Below, piece by piece: positions 35,390-43,984 of a stretch of 64,000 bases of DNA. The DNA lies in contig CAIKXA010000013.1 in assembly GCA_903831295.1 (NCBI GenBank), forward strand, positions 62,001 to 126,000, in the 5' to 3' direction. Source of the DNA: an uncultured bacterium (lineage in GTDB: Bacteria; Planctomycetota; Phycisphaerae; Phycisphaerales; SM1A02). The notes beneath the pieces are model-generated. The model was given only the letters and a program-made list of their open reading frames with translations. It did no database searches and was not told the origin of the DNA. Position numbers and translations under genes: made by a program. Positions within the stretch are counted from its first letter, which is position 1. Each line of letters opens with the position of its first letter.

Positions 35390-36535
35390 TTAAGAAATTC
35401 CCTTCAAGCGCATCTTTAATTCCTCTGGCTTGGCGGTGGCTTCCATGGCCACTTTGGTGTGCACCCATTCGCCCTCAACCAACTTCACTAGGCTTGATGT
35501 GAAGTCCACCATGCCTTCAGAGGCGCTTTGGCGCATGATGTCAAGCAACTCGCCTTCTCGGCGCTCCAAAATATATTTTTGCACCACGGGAGTATTGATC
35601 AAGATCTCCAAAGCCGGCAAGCGCGCGATATTTTCGTGCAGCGTGGGCAGCAACTTTTGATAGATGATCGCCCGCAAATTAAAGGCTAAAAGCTTGCAAA
35701 TTTGATCACGCTCGGATTGCGGGAACAAATCATAAATACGGCCAAACGTTTGCCACGCGCTCGACGCATGGATGGTTCCAAACACCAAGTGGCCGGTTTC
35801 GGCGGCGCGAATGGCGGCTTCAAATGTTTCGTGATCGCGCATTTCACCAACTAGAACCACGTCCGGATTTTCGCGCACCAGCGCGCGCAGCGCCTCGTTG
35901 AATGTGGCGCAATCAATCCCAACTTCGCGCTGGTTGATCATGGCCTTGTCGTCGGTGAAGACATATTCAATCGGATCTTCAAGCGTGACAATGTGCACCT
36001 TCTTGCGCTCATTCACATATTGCATCATGGCGGCGATCGTGGTGCTCTTGCCGCTACCGGTGACGCCAGAAAGCAGAATCATTCCTTGAGCGAGCATTGA
36101 AATGTCCCCAAGAATTGGCGGCAAATACAAATCTTCAAAGCGCCGAATGTTGCTGGAGATCAACCGCGCCGCCACGCTTGGCGTGCCACGCGCCATGAAC
36201 AAGTTCACGCGGAATCGATTCTTTGGATCGTAGCCATAGGCAAAATCGATTTGGCCCTTGCGGCAGAACATGTCGTACTGCGACTTGTCCAGCACGTCCT
36301 TGGCCATCTGAAATAAATCCTCAGGCTTCACAACGGGGCACTTCAACGCCTGCAACTGTCCTTTATGGCGGATGCGTGGCGCCATGCCGCTCTTGATAAT
36401 CAGATCGCTTCCATTGATGGCGATGATGGCCTTGAGCCAACTATCCCAAATCTTTTTACCTTCGCCGGGGCTTGTGCCTTCGTCGTGGTGGACTGGATTT
36501 GAACTTTGATCGCCAGTGGATGCGGGAGCGGACAT
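35390..36535 (-). CDS. pilT: PilT/PilU-type twitching motility ATPase
   Basis: Hexameric retraction ATPase of type IV pili, 381 residues. Motifs are intact: Walker A GVTGSGKSTT, Asp box VTLEDPIEYV, Walker B with GEMRD (ENPDVVLVGEMRDHET), His box GTIHASSAWQT, and the AIIYQKLLP segment near the AIRNLIRE region of canonical PilT. An ATG at 36535 preceded by GGAGA was chosen. The frame is open to 36661, but the extension is unlike PilT. A 40-residue polar N-terminus precedes the PAS-like domain. The next gene encodes a degenerate relative. No pilin or pilus-assembly genes are in the window. Confidence 0.92.
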   Translation of the reverse strand: MSAPASTGDQSSNPVHHDEGTSPGEGKKIWDSWLKAIIAINGSDLIIKSGMAPRIRHKGQLQALKCPVVKPEDLFQMAKDVLDKSQYDMFCRKGQIDFAYGYDPKNRFRVNLFMARGTPSVAARLISSNIRRFEDLYLPPILGDISMLAQGMILLSGVTGSGKSTTIAAMMQYVNERKKVHIVTLEDPIEYVFTDDKAMINQREVGIDCATFNEALRALVRENPDVVLVGEMRDHETFEAAIRAAETGHLVFGTIHASSAWQTFGRIYDLFPQSERDQICKLLAFNLRAIIYQKLLPTLHENIARLPALEILINTPVVQKYILERREGELLDIMRQSASEGMVDFTSSLVKLVEGEWVHTKVAMEATAKPEELKMRLKGIS

Positions 36536-36689
36536 AAGAATCTCCAAGAAGTGGTGAGAGGAAGGACAAGAGTAACAAGGGAATTGAAAAGTGTGGATTG
36601 CCAACACAATTTGCGGGGCTTTTGGAATGCCGAAGAATTTTGGCGCGGCGCCTATTGACAATCAGTGCCGTCGGCGGGAAGGTCTACAA
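36536..36689. other. Divergent intergenic region between pilT and guaB
   Basis: These 154 bases separate divergent genes. A TTGACA occurs at 36655-36660 but lies only 30 bases before the guaB ATG without a -10 at the right distance, so it is probably chance. I find no purine-riboswitch-like fold or clear operator by eye. Confidence 0.35.
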
Positions 36690-38183
36690 ATGACAGACCG
36701 CATTTCTTTCGAAGGCCTTACTTTCGACGATGTGCTTCTTGTGCCGCGCTACAGCGAAGTCACGCCAAATTTGGCGGACACGCGCACTCGCATCACAACA
36801 AATATTGAGCTGCGTGTGCCGATTATTTCCGCGCCCATGGACACCGTGACAGAGGCCGCGTTGGCTATCGCCTTGGCGCAAGAGGGCGGTCTTGGCGTGA
36901 TCCATCGCAACATGACTCCGCAACATCAGGCGCGCGAAGTGGCCAAGGTGAAACGCAGCGAGAATGGCGTGATTTCTGATCCGGTTGTGTTGTCGCCCAA
37001 TGATTCCATGGCCAAGGCAAAGTTGCTGATGAGCGAGCAGGGCGTGAGCGGATTTCCTGTGACCGAGGGCGGAGTGCGCCGTGGAAAAGTGGTGGGAATT
37101 CTTACACGTCGCGACATGAAATTTTTGGATTCGCCCGATGGCCACACGGTTGGCGAAGTGATGACACGCGAAAATTTAGTGACGGCGCCGCCAGATATTC
37201 AACCTAAAGAGGCCGAGCGTTTGATGGTGCAGCGGCGCGTGGAGAAAATTTTATTGGTGGACGCAAAGGGTTGCCTCGCTGGCTTGATCACCATGCGCGA
37301 CTTGGAGAATTTTTCCAAGCACGCCGCGGCATGTCGTGATTCGCGCGGTCGTTTGCGTGTTGGCGCGTCGATTGGTGTGGGGCAATATGACCGTGTGGAG
37401 GCGTTGCTTGCGGCCGATGTTGATTTGATCGTGGTGGATACCGCCCACGGACACAGCAAAAATGTCATCGACACGGTGAAGGAATTGAAGAAGCGTTACA
37501 AGATTGAAGTGGTCGCGGGAAATGTTGGAACACGCGAAGGAGCAATGGCTCTGGTTGACGCGGGCTGCGACGCCATCAAAGTTGGAATTGGTCCAGGCTC
37601 CATTTGCACCACGCGCATTGTCACTGGCGTGGGTGTTCCACAAATCAGCGCCATCATGCAAAGTGTCAGCGGCGCGGGTGGAGTGCCGGTGATCGCCGAC
37701 GGCGGCATTCGTCAATCGGGCGATGTGGCCAAGGCCATCGCGGCTGGCGCATCGGCCGTGATGCTTGGCGGACTGTTCGCTGGTCTGGATGAAAGCCCGG
37801 GCGAACTAGTTTTATATAGAGGTCGCCGCTTCAAGAGTTACCGCGGCATGGGCAGCGAAGGCGCAATGATCGCCGGCAGCGCCGACCGTTATGGCCAAGG
37901 CTCCGTCATGGATAGCCGTAAGTTTGTTCCAGAGGGCGTTGAAGGACGCGTTCCTTATCGCGGTTCGCTGGCTGAATTTACATATCAAATTGTTGGCGGC
38001 GTGCGCGCCGCAATGGGCTACTGTGGCTGTCAAACATTGGCGGAATTGCGTAAAGAGGCGCGTTTTGTGAAGATTTCAACGGCGAGTTTAATGGAGAGCC
38101 ATCCGCACTCCATTCAAATCACCAAGGAAAGCCCCAACTACTCGGCCAATTATTCCGCTGGCTCATTTGGCGGACTTGACTAG
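36690..38183 (+). CDS. guaB: IMP dehydrogenase
   Basis: NAD-dependent oxidation of IMP to XMP, the rate-limiting step of guanine nucleotide synthesis. The protein has 497 residues from ATG 36690 (GGGAAGG nine bases upstream). The barrel starts at [13 protein letters not shown]. Two CBS domains interrupt it at about 95-215 ([25 protein letters not shown]). The catalytic loop is [15 protein letters not shown], and the flap and phosphate-binding regions follow ([19 protein letters not shown]). Length is normal. Confidence 0.97.
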   Translation: MTDRISFEGLTFDDVLLVPRYSEVTPNLADTRTRITTNIELRVPIISAPMDTVTEAALAIALAQEGGLGVIHRNMTPQHQAREVAKVKRSENGVISDPVVLSPNDSMAKAKLLMSEQGVSGFPVTEGGVRRGKVVGILTRRDMKFLDSPDGHTVGEVMTRENLVTAPPDIQPKEAERLMVQRRVEKILLVDAKGCLAGLITMRDLENFSKHAAACRDSRGRLRVGASIGVGQYDRVEALLAADVDLIVVDTAHGHSKNVIDTVKELKKRYKIEVVAGNVGTREGAMALVDAGCDAIKVGIGPGSICTTRIVTGVGVPQISAIMQSVSGAGGVPVIADGGIRQSGDVAKAIAAGASAVMLGGLFAGLDESPGELVLYRGRRFKSYRGMGSEGAMIAGSADRYGQGSVMDSRKFVPEGVEGRVPYRGSLAEFTYQIVGGVRAAMGYCGCQTLAELRKEARFVKISTASLMESHPHSIQITKESPNYSANYSAGSFGGLD

Positions 38184-38246
38184 ACTGCGCCGCTTGATTC
38201 GCTATCTTGCTCGATTGGATTGTTGATTTGTATTTGTGAAAATGCC

Positions 38247-38332
38247 GCCGGTGTGGCGGAATTGGCAGACGCGATGGACTCAAAATCCATTGCCCCTCGC
38301 GGGGCGTGAAGGTTCGATTCCTTTCACCGGCA
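38247..38332 (+). tRNA. tRNA-Leu (anticodon CAA)
   Basis: Type II cloverleaf. The acceptor stem is GCCGGTG/CACCGGC with A73, the D arm is GGCGGAATTGGCAGACGC, the anticodon arm is ATGGA-CTCAAAA-TCCAT, the variable arm is GCCCC-TCGC-GGGGC, and the T arm is GAAGG-TTCGATT-CCTTT. CCA is not encoded. It lies 63 bases after guaB, and no independent terminator is visible between. Confidence 0.96.
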
Positions 38333-38499
38333 TTTTCTTTCTGGCGCGTGTTTGGATTGCGTGAAATTTTCTGTTGATGTGAAATTGTATTTCATGCCGC
38401 ATCACGCGACGCTTGGCGTTGAAAATAATTTTACCGACGCAATAAACTTCTCCTGCGGCGCAATCCAATGTATATGATGCACCCGTGTTGATTCTTTTC
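38333..38499. other. Leader region of the respiratory gene array
   Basis: The 167 bases between tRNA-Leu and coxB must carry the main promoter for the downstream respiratory array unless transcription reads through from guaB. TATATGAT at 38472-38479 could be a -10 element, but no -35 is properly placed. No hairpin terminator after the tRNA is evident. Confidence 0.35.
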
Positions 38500-39594
38500 A
38501 TGAAACGATTTTTCACAGGCAGCTTTCTTGCAATGTGTGTTGTGGCTTTGGCGGTGTGCTTCCCATCCATTACGCATGCCGCCGTCGCGGAAATTTGCAC
38601 CCCGGGCTCGCCCGCCTCAAGCGCAAGCGCGCCAAGCGGTCCAACAATTCTGCCAAATATCTTTGATCCGCATGGACCGCCAGCGCGCATGATTCACGAC
38701 CTTTCGTGGCTTGTTTTGGGCATTTGTGGTGGTTTGTTCATACTGGTTGAGGGCATGATTTTTTACGGCGTGATTTTTTATCGCCGCAAAAAAAATGACA
38801 AGTCCAAAAACGAGCCACGCCAGGTGTACGGCAGCAATCCAGTTGAAATTGCGTGGACCATTATTCCGCTGTTGATTGTTTTCGTGCTCGCGCTCACAAC
38901 TGTGCGCACCATTCGATCCATTGAACTCACGGAAGCTCCTGAAGGCGCGCTGCAAGTTGTGGTGATTGGCCATCAGTGGTGGTGGGAATATCGCTACTTG
39001 GATGCCAGTATTCCAGGTGGCGAAGTGGTGGTGGCAAATGAATTGCATGTCCCAATAAATCGTCCTGTATGGCTTCGCCTTGAAAGCGCGGACGTGATTC
39101 ATTCTTGGTGGGTGCCTGCGCTTGCAGGTAAAATGGATGTGATTCCAAACCACACCAATTACACATGGTTCAATGCCGAGAGCGAGGGGTTGTACTTGGG
39201 TCAGTGCGCGGAATATTGCGGCAACCAACATGCTGGAATGTTGTTGCGCGTGATAGCCAGCAAGCCCGCGGAGTTTGATGCATGGTTGCAAACTCAGATT
39301 GCGCCAGCGGTCAACGATGCTTCCGTGGCCATGGGTCGCGACATTTTTCAGGAATATGCCTGCTCAAATTGCCACACGGTCAAAGGCGTTTCTGATGGAC
39401 AATTTGCCCCAGATCTTTCTCATCTCATGAGCCGTCAGACCATCGCCGCTGGTGTTGCCCCGCTTGATCCAACAACATTGAAGGCGTGGATTGACAATCC
39501 GCAAGCGCTCAAGCCTGGGTGCAACATGCCAAGTTTGCAACTTGATCCGCAGGAACTTGACGCCGTTACCGCATATCTTTTAACTCTACGCTAA
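38500..39594 (+). CDS. coxB: Cytochrome c oxidase subunit II with fused cytochrome c (caa3 type)
   Basis: CuA-bearing subunit of a haem-copper oxidase, 364 residues. A signal-like N-terminus and two transmembrane hairpin helices (about 60-90 and 115-140) precede the cupredoxin domain, with QWWWEYRY and CuA ligands in GQCAEYCGNQHAGM. A C-terminal cytochrome c domain with haem site CSNCH and distal Met in GCNMPSLQ makes this a caa3-type subunit. ATG 38500 gives a sensible leader; GTG 38485 is also in frame. It is the first gene of the array, with coxA 7 bases on. Confidence 0.95.
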   Translation: MKRFFTGSFLAMCVVALAVCFPSITHAAVAEICTPGSPASSASAPSGPTILPNIFDPHGPPARMIHDLSWLVLGICGGLFILVEGMIFYGVIFYRRKKNDKSKNEPRQVYGSNPVEIAWTIIPLLIVFVLALTTVRTIRSIELTEAPEGALQVVVIGHQWWWEYRYLDASIPGGEVVVANELHVPINRPVWLRLESADVIHSWWVPALAGKMDVIPNHTNYTWFNAESEGLYLGQCAEYCGNQHAGMLLRVIASKPAEFDAWLQTQIAPAVNDASVAMGRDIFQEYACSNCHTVKGVSDGQFAPDLSHLMSRQTIAAGVAPLDPTTLKAWIDNPQALKPGCNMPSLQLDPQELDAVTAYLLTLR

Positions 39595-39601
39595 ACCACA
39601 C

Positions 39602-41269
39602 ATGACTACCGCGCCAATCCATCCAACAAGTGAAACCAGCATTGGCTTTGGCAGTCGCGTGCATAGTTGGGTTATTTCAGTTGACCATAAAAAACTCGGC
39701 ATGATGTATATCGGCGCAGGATTGATTTTCTTTATGTTGGGCGGAATTGAAGCCACGCTCATGCGCTTGCAATTGATGAAGCCGCTGAACGATATGTTGA
39801 CGCCACACGGCTTCAACCAAATGTTCACCATGCATGGAACCACCATGGTGTTCTTGGTTGGCATGCCGGTGTTGCTGGGCTTTGGAAATTATTTAATTCC
39901 ACTCATGATCGGCGCGCGCGACATGGCGTTTCCGCGCCTGAACGCCTTCGGTCTGTGGCTGTTCATTTTCGGCGGATTGCTGCTGTATTACTCGTTTATT
40001 GGTGGCGACGGCCTGTATGGAATGGGCGGCGCGCCGGATGTTGGTTGGTTCGCTTATTCACCGCTCACAAGCAAGGCATTCAGTGTTGGACACGCCACGG
40101 ACTACTGGATTCTTGGAATCATGGTCAGCGGATTTGGCAGCATGACTACGGCTATTAATTTTATGGCCACCATTTTGTGCATGCGTTGCCCGGGTATGAC
40201 CTTCATGCGCATGCCGCTCTTTGTCTGGCTCATGTTCACGGTTGGCATATTGGTGTTGCTTGCCTTGCCCGTGCTCACTGGCGCTCAAGTGATGTTGCTC
40301 TTTGATCGATTCCTTGGCGCGCACTTCTTTGATCCACAACAACAAGGCAGCGTCATCTTCTGGCAACATTTGTTCTGGTTCTTTGGACATCCAGAGGTGT
40401 ACATCTTAATTCTGCCGGCCTTTGGAATGATTTGTGAAATCATTCCAGTGTTCAGCCGCAAAGTGATCTTTGGATATCCATTGATGGTGGCGGCGACCTT
40501 GTCCATCGCGTTCATTTCACTTGGCGTTTGGGTGCATCACATGTTCTCAGTGGGTTTGCCGCCGTGGCTTAATTCTATTTTCGCGGCCAGCACATTCTTA
40601 ATCGCCGTGCCAACGGGCATGAAAATGTTTAATTGGATTGGCACCATGTGGGGTGGAAATATTCGATTCACCGTGTCCATGATGTTCGCCACAGGATTTC
40701 TGGTCATGTTCCTGTTTGGCGGTTTGACGGGAATCATGCTGGCTGTTGTGCCTTTTGATTGGCAATTGTCCGACAGTTATTTTGTGGTGGGGCACTTCCA
40801 CTATGTGTTGTTTGGTGGAACCATGTTGGCTGTGTTCAGCGCCGTGTTTTATTGGTTTCCCAAAGCCACGGGCCGCTTGTTGAGCGAACCCATGGGCAAG
40901 TGGACATTTTGGATGTTCATGATTGGACTCACATTGACATTCTTCCCCATGCATCTCAGCGGCGTTCTGGGCATGCCGCGACGCGTGTACACCTATCAAC
41001 CTGGACGCGGATTTGAATTGTGGAATTTAATTTCAAGCTCGGGCGTGCCATTTCAAATTGTTGGCGTGTTGTTGTTGGTGACCAACATCATCAAGTCGCT
41101 CATCAACGGACGCGTTGCTGGACCAGATCCTTGGGATGCGTGGACTTTGGAATGGGCCACCTCTAGTCCGCCGCCAAGCGAAAACTTTCCCAAGATTCCA
41201 ACCTGCACAAGTCCGCGGCCACTGTGGGATCGCAAGCACCCTGAAGATCCTGATTGTTTTTACGAATAA
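39602..41269 (+). CDS. coxA: Cytochrome c oxidase subunit I
   Basis: Catalytic subunit, 555 residues with twelve predicted helices, that reduces oxygen and pumps protons. Low-spin haem ligands are in FTMHGTTMVF and VVGHFHYVLFGG. The CuB histidine and cross-linked tyrosine are in FFGHPEVYILILP, and further CuB histidines are in WVHHMFSVGLPPW. The Glu in GHPEVY places it in the A family with a standard D-channel. It is flanked by subunits II and III in the usual order. The extramembrane C-terminus is rich in proline. Confidence 0.97.
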   Translation: MTTAPIHPTSETSIGFGSRVHSWVISVDHKKLGMMYIGAGLIFFMLGGIEATLMRLQLMKPLNDMLTPHGFNQMFTMHGTTMVFLVGMPVLLGFGNYLIPLMIGARDMAFPRLNAFGLWLFIFGGLLLYYSFIGGDGLYGMGGAPDVGWFAYSPLTSKAFSVGHATDYWILGIMVSGFGSMTTAINFMATILCMRCPGMTFMRMPLFVWLMFTVGILVLLALPVLTGAQVMLLFDRFLGAHFFDPQQQGSVIFWQHLFWFFGHPEVYILILPAFGMICEIIPVFSRKVIFGYPLMVAATLSIAFISLGVWVHHMFSVGLPPWLNSIFAASTFLIAVPTGMKMFNWIGTMWGGNIRFTVSMMFATGFLVMFLFGGLTGIMLAVVPFDWQLSDSYFVVGHFHYVLFGGTMLAVFSAVFYWFPKATGRLLSEPMGKWTFWMFMIGLTLTFFPMHLSGVLGMPRRVYTYQPGRGFELWNLISSSGVPFQIVGVLLLVTNIIKSLINGRVAGPDPWDAWTLEWATSSPPPSENFPKIPTCTSPRPLWDRKHPEDPDCFYE

Positions 41270-41286
41270 CGCTTTAAGAGAACTCC

Positions 41287-41889
41287 ATGACTTCTATACC
41301 ACACACAAATTTAATTCCAAGCAGCGCGCCCAGTCGCGGCAAGGTTGGTATGGCGTGTCTCATTTTCGCCGAGTGTTGGTTCTTCGCGGGATTCATCGTG
41401 GCGTATTTGTTTTACATCGGCAAAAGTTCGTCTGGTCCAATGCCGCGCGAAGTGATTGATATCAAGCCAGTTTTAGTGAATTCTGCGGCGTTGATCGCGA
41501 GTTCTTTCACGGTCATCGCGGCTCTGCGTGGACTTGCGCGAAGCCATATGGGCTCATTCCGTTTCTGGATGGCCCTCACCATTGTGCTTGGCAGCTATTT
41601 CATCTACGGCACCGCCATGGAGTGGAGGGGTTTCATTGTGGACCACCATCTCACCATTAGCACCAATTTGTTTGGCACCACGTATTACAGTTTGGTTGGC
41701 TTCCATGCGTTTCACGTGATCGTGGGGTTGTGTTTGCTTACCACCATTCTTGTGTTGTCCCTCATGGGGCACATTCATGTGGTGCGCGATTATCTGCGCG
41801 TTGAGCTTGTCAGTTGGTACTGGCACTTTGTCGACGCGGTTTGGATTGTCGTCTTCACAACCGTGTACATAGTGGGAATGCGACCATGA
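41287..41889 (+). CDS. coxC: Cytochrome c oxidase subunit III
   Basis: Integral subunit of 200 residues with five hydrophobic helices, the short form typical of caa3-type oxidases. Recognisable segments are GMACLIFAECWFFAGFIVAYLF, AMEWRGFIVDHHLTISTNLFGTTYYSLVGFHAFHV-like sequence (the conserved Glu/Trp and FHxxHV patterns) and the terminal YWHFVDAVWIVVFTTVY. Its TGA overlaps the next start (ATGA, 41886-41889). Confidence 0.95.
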   Translation: MTSIPHTNLIPSSAPSRGKVGMACLIFAECWFFAGFIVAYLFYIGKSSSGPMPREVIDIKPVLVNSAALIASSFTVIAALRGLARSHMGSFRFWMALTIVLGSYFIYGTAMEWRGFIVDHHLTISTNLFGTTYYSLVGFHAFHVIVGLCLLTTILVLSLMGHIHVVRDYLRVELVSWYWHFVDAVWIVVFTTVYIVGMRP

Positions 41890-42725
41890 GCAACGAACCA
41901 ACGCAAAGTCAAGTTGACAAACAATTGAGCCAGCATGAGGTTCCATATCTGCGTGGCGTGCCAGAGCCAACGGGTGCGCCAATGATCGCCGCGTTCGGCC
42001 TCACGTTGCTCTTCATGGGGCTCATCACCAGTCGCGCTGTAATGGCGGTTGGAATTGTTTGCATGATCGTTGGCCTGATTGGCTGGATCAAAGTTGTATT
42101 TCCAAACGAGGCGCTTGAAGAGCTTCCAAGTGGAAGCGAAATTCCGGATCCCGCCCCACAATTTGCGGAGCGTCCCGCGTTGGCCAGAGTGTCGCTGCCC
42201 GAGCACATTCATCCATATGGCGCGGGTGTTTGGGGCGGTTTGATTGGAGGCATTTCCATGGCGGCGGTGGCCGTGGCGTGGGGACTTCTGAAAGAAAAAA
42301 GTCTCTGGATGCCAATTAATTTGCTCGCGGGAGTTTTTCTGCCATCAGTTGAGGCGGCCAATGTGGACGCTTTGAAAGTGTTCCACATGGGCTGGTTCCT
42401 GATCGCGCTCTTGATCCATGTTGTTGGCTGCATGATTGTTGGATTGATCTACGCCATCACGCTGCCTATTGCGCCGCGACGCCCGATTTTATTTGGCGGA
42501 ATTGTGGCGCCTATTTTATGGACCGGCGTGCTGTACGGAAGCATCGGAATTATCAATCCTAAGCTGGAGGCCTTTGTTTCTTGGCCATGGTTTGTTGCAA
42601 GCCAATTCGCATTCGGTGTGACCTGTGGATTTGTGATTAGCCGCTGGACAAAAATTCCAACAATGCAGAAGTGGTCCATGCAAGAGCGATTTGGTTTTGA
42701 AGCCAACAAGGAAGTGAAGAAATAA
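41886..42725 (+). CDS. Multi-pass membrane protein of the respiratory array
   Basis: A 279-residue protein with about six or seven hydrophobic segments: a pair at 30-70, one near 115, then several from 165 to the end, with a soluble stretch at about 72-108. It takes the position that a small subunit IV often has in oxidase operons but is much longer, and I do not recognise it. Overlaps on both sides (ATGA with coxC, TAATG with the di-haem cytochrome) tie its translation to the complex, so a structural or assembly role in the oxidase or in a bc-oxidase supercomplex is a reasonable inference. Confidence 0.7.
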   Translation: MSNEPTQSQVDKQLSQHEVPYLRGVPEPTGAPMIAAFGLTLLFMGLITSRAVMAVGIVCMIVGLIGWIKVVFPNEALEELPSGSEIPDPAPQFAERPALARVSLPEHIHPYGAGVWGGLIGGISMAAVAVAWGLLKEKSLWMPINLLAGVFLPSVEAANVDALKVFHMGWFLIALLIHVVGCMIVGLIYAITLPIAPRRPILFGGIVAPILWTGVLYGSIGIINPKLEAFVSWPWFVASQFAFGVTCGFVISRWTKIPTMQKWSMQERFGFEANKEVKK

Positions 42726-43432
42726 TGTCAACCACTTTCAAAAATATCTCAGCGCTTGTTGGCGGGCTTCTCGCGGCGGCTTGCTTGCAAGCGTGCGGGA
42801 AAATTTCCGCAACAGATCCAGCCGACACGGTTGTCGCCTCTTTGCCGCAAGCCGCCATGACCAACTATGCGGAAAATTGTTCCGCATGCCACGGAGCCAA
42901 TGGCGTTAACGGCGCGGCGCGTCAATTGGCTGATGCCAATTACTTGGCCAGTGTTGGCCGCGACGCCTTGATCAATATCACCACAAATGGCGTTCCAGGC
43001 GGTTTTTGCCCTGGTTCTGGCCCGGCTTCGCTTGCGCATTGGAATCCAAAACAAGTCGCGGAATTTGTTGACGGCATGCTGGATGCGTGGGGCAAGAATG
43101 GTGTTGCGTTGAGTATTCCATGGTCGGTCAAGTTGGCGCCTGCGGGCAATGCTTCCAATGGTCAAGCCGTGTACGCGGCCACTTGTCAATCATGCCATGG
43201 TGCGCCGGGCGCAACTGTGCCATCCGCAAGTGGCAGCGTGACCGATCCGAACTATTTGCGCTTGATCACGAATCAAGGACTTCGCTCGGCGATTTTATTT
43301 GGCAGACCAGAGCGCGGCATGCCAGGTTGGAGTGGCCCGTTTCCTCATCAAGCGGCGGACCGCAAACTTTCATCGCAAGAAATTTCAGATGTCGTTGTGT
43401 TTCTTCGTTCAACGGCAAGTCAAAAGCAATAG
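42725..43432 (+). CDS. Di-haem cytochrome c lipoprotein
   Basis: Envelope electron carrier of 235 residues. The leader ends LAAACLQACGK, a lipobox, so anchoring by lipid is likely. Two class I cytochrome c domains carry CSACH (about residue 52) and CQSCH (about residue 156). The second domain has a distal methionine in RGMPGWSG. In the first, the corresponding segment reads GGFCPGSGPASLAHW with no methionine, so its sixth haem ligand is uncertain. It lies between the oxidase and the Rieske gene and could pass electrons from the bc complex to CuA. Confidence 0.88.
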   Translation: MSTTFKNISALVGGLLAAACLQACGKISATDPADTVVASLPQAAMTNYAENCSACHGANGVNGAARQLADANYLASVGRDALINITTNGVPGGFCPGSGPASLAHWNPKQVAEFVDGMLDAWGKNGVALSIPWSVKLAPAGNASNGQAVYAATCQSCHGAPGATVPSASGSVTDPNYLRLITNQGLRSAILFGRPERGMPGWSGPFPHQAADRKLSSQEISDVVVFLRSTASQKQ

Positions 43433-43441
43433 GAGCGCCAC

Positions 43442-43984
43442 ATGAGTTGCGATTGTTCAAACACACCATCAAATCAGCCCGCGCAAACGCCGCCACCAAG
43501 CGCGCGCCGTGGATTTATGTTGAAATTTGGAATTGGGCTCATGGGTATCGGTGGAGCAATCGCATCAATTCCAATTATTGGCTACGCAATTACTCCAGCG
43601 TTGAAGAAGTACAAGAACTCATGGATTGATCTGGGCGGCACGGAAGATTTTCCAGAAGGCGAAACACGCCTAGGCAAATTCACCAATCCAAACGCCTCGC
43701 CAACCGATGGCGAAAGCGCGGAGCAAGCGGTGTGGGTGCGCTCGTACAAGCCCGCGCAATTTCAAGTTTTTGCCGTGAATTGCGCGCATTTGGGCTGTCC
43801 GGTCAAGTGGTTCCAGCAAAGCAAATTGTTCATGTGTCCTTGCCACGGTGGCGTGTATTACGAGGATGGCAGCCACGCCAGTGGTCCGCCACCGCGCGGA
43901 TTGTTTGAATACAAATGGAAGATAGTGGATGGACGTTTGTTGATCGACGCCGGACGACTTCCCGGCTTGGAGCAATCAGTTTAA
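43442..43984 (+). CDS. qcrA: Rieske iron-sulfur protein of a cytochrome bc complex
   Basis: Rieske [2Fe-2S] subunit, 180 residues, that takes an electron from quinol at the Qo site. An N-terminal soluble tail has MSCDC, followed by a twin-arginine-like SARRGF and one membrane helix (about 30-50). Cluster ligands are in CAHLGCPVKW and CPCHGGVYY. The Cys-x-His pattern of the first box appears as NCAHLGC. The stop shares a base with the cytochrome b start (TAATG). Confidence 0.94.
   Translation: MSCDCSNTPSNQPAQTPPPSARRGFMLKFGIGLMGIGGAIASIPIIGYAITPALKKYKNSWIDLGGTEDFPEGETRLGKFTNPNASPTDGESAEQAVWVRSYKPAQFQVFAVNCAHLGCPVKWFQQSKLFMCPCHGGVYYEDGSHASGPPPRGLFEYKWKIVDGRLLIDAGRLPGLEQSV

Noticed and set aside
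36655..36660. TTGACA as -35 box of guaB
   Set aside because: Only 30 bases before the ATG and no -10 element at 16-18 bases.
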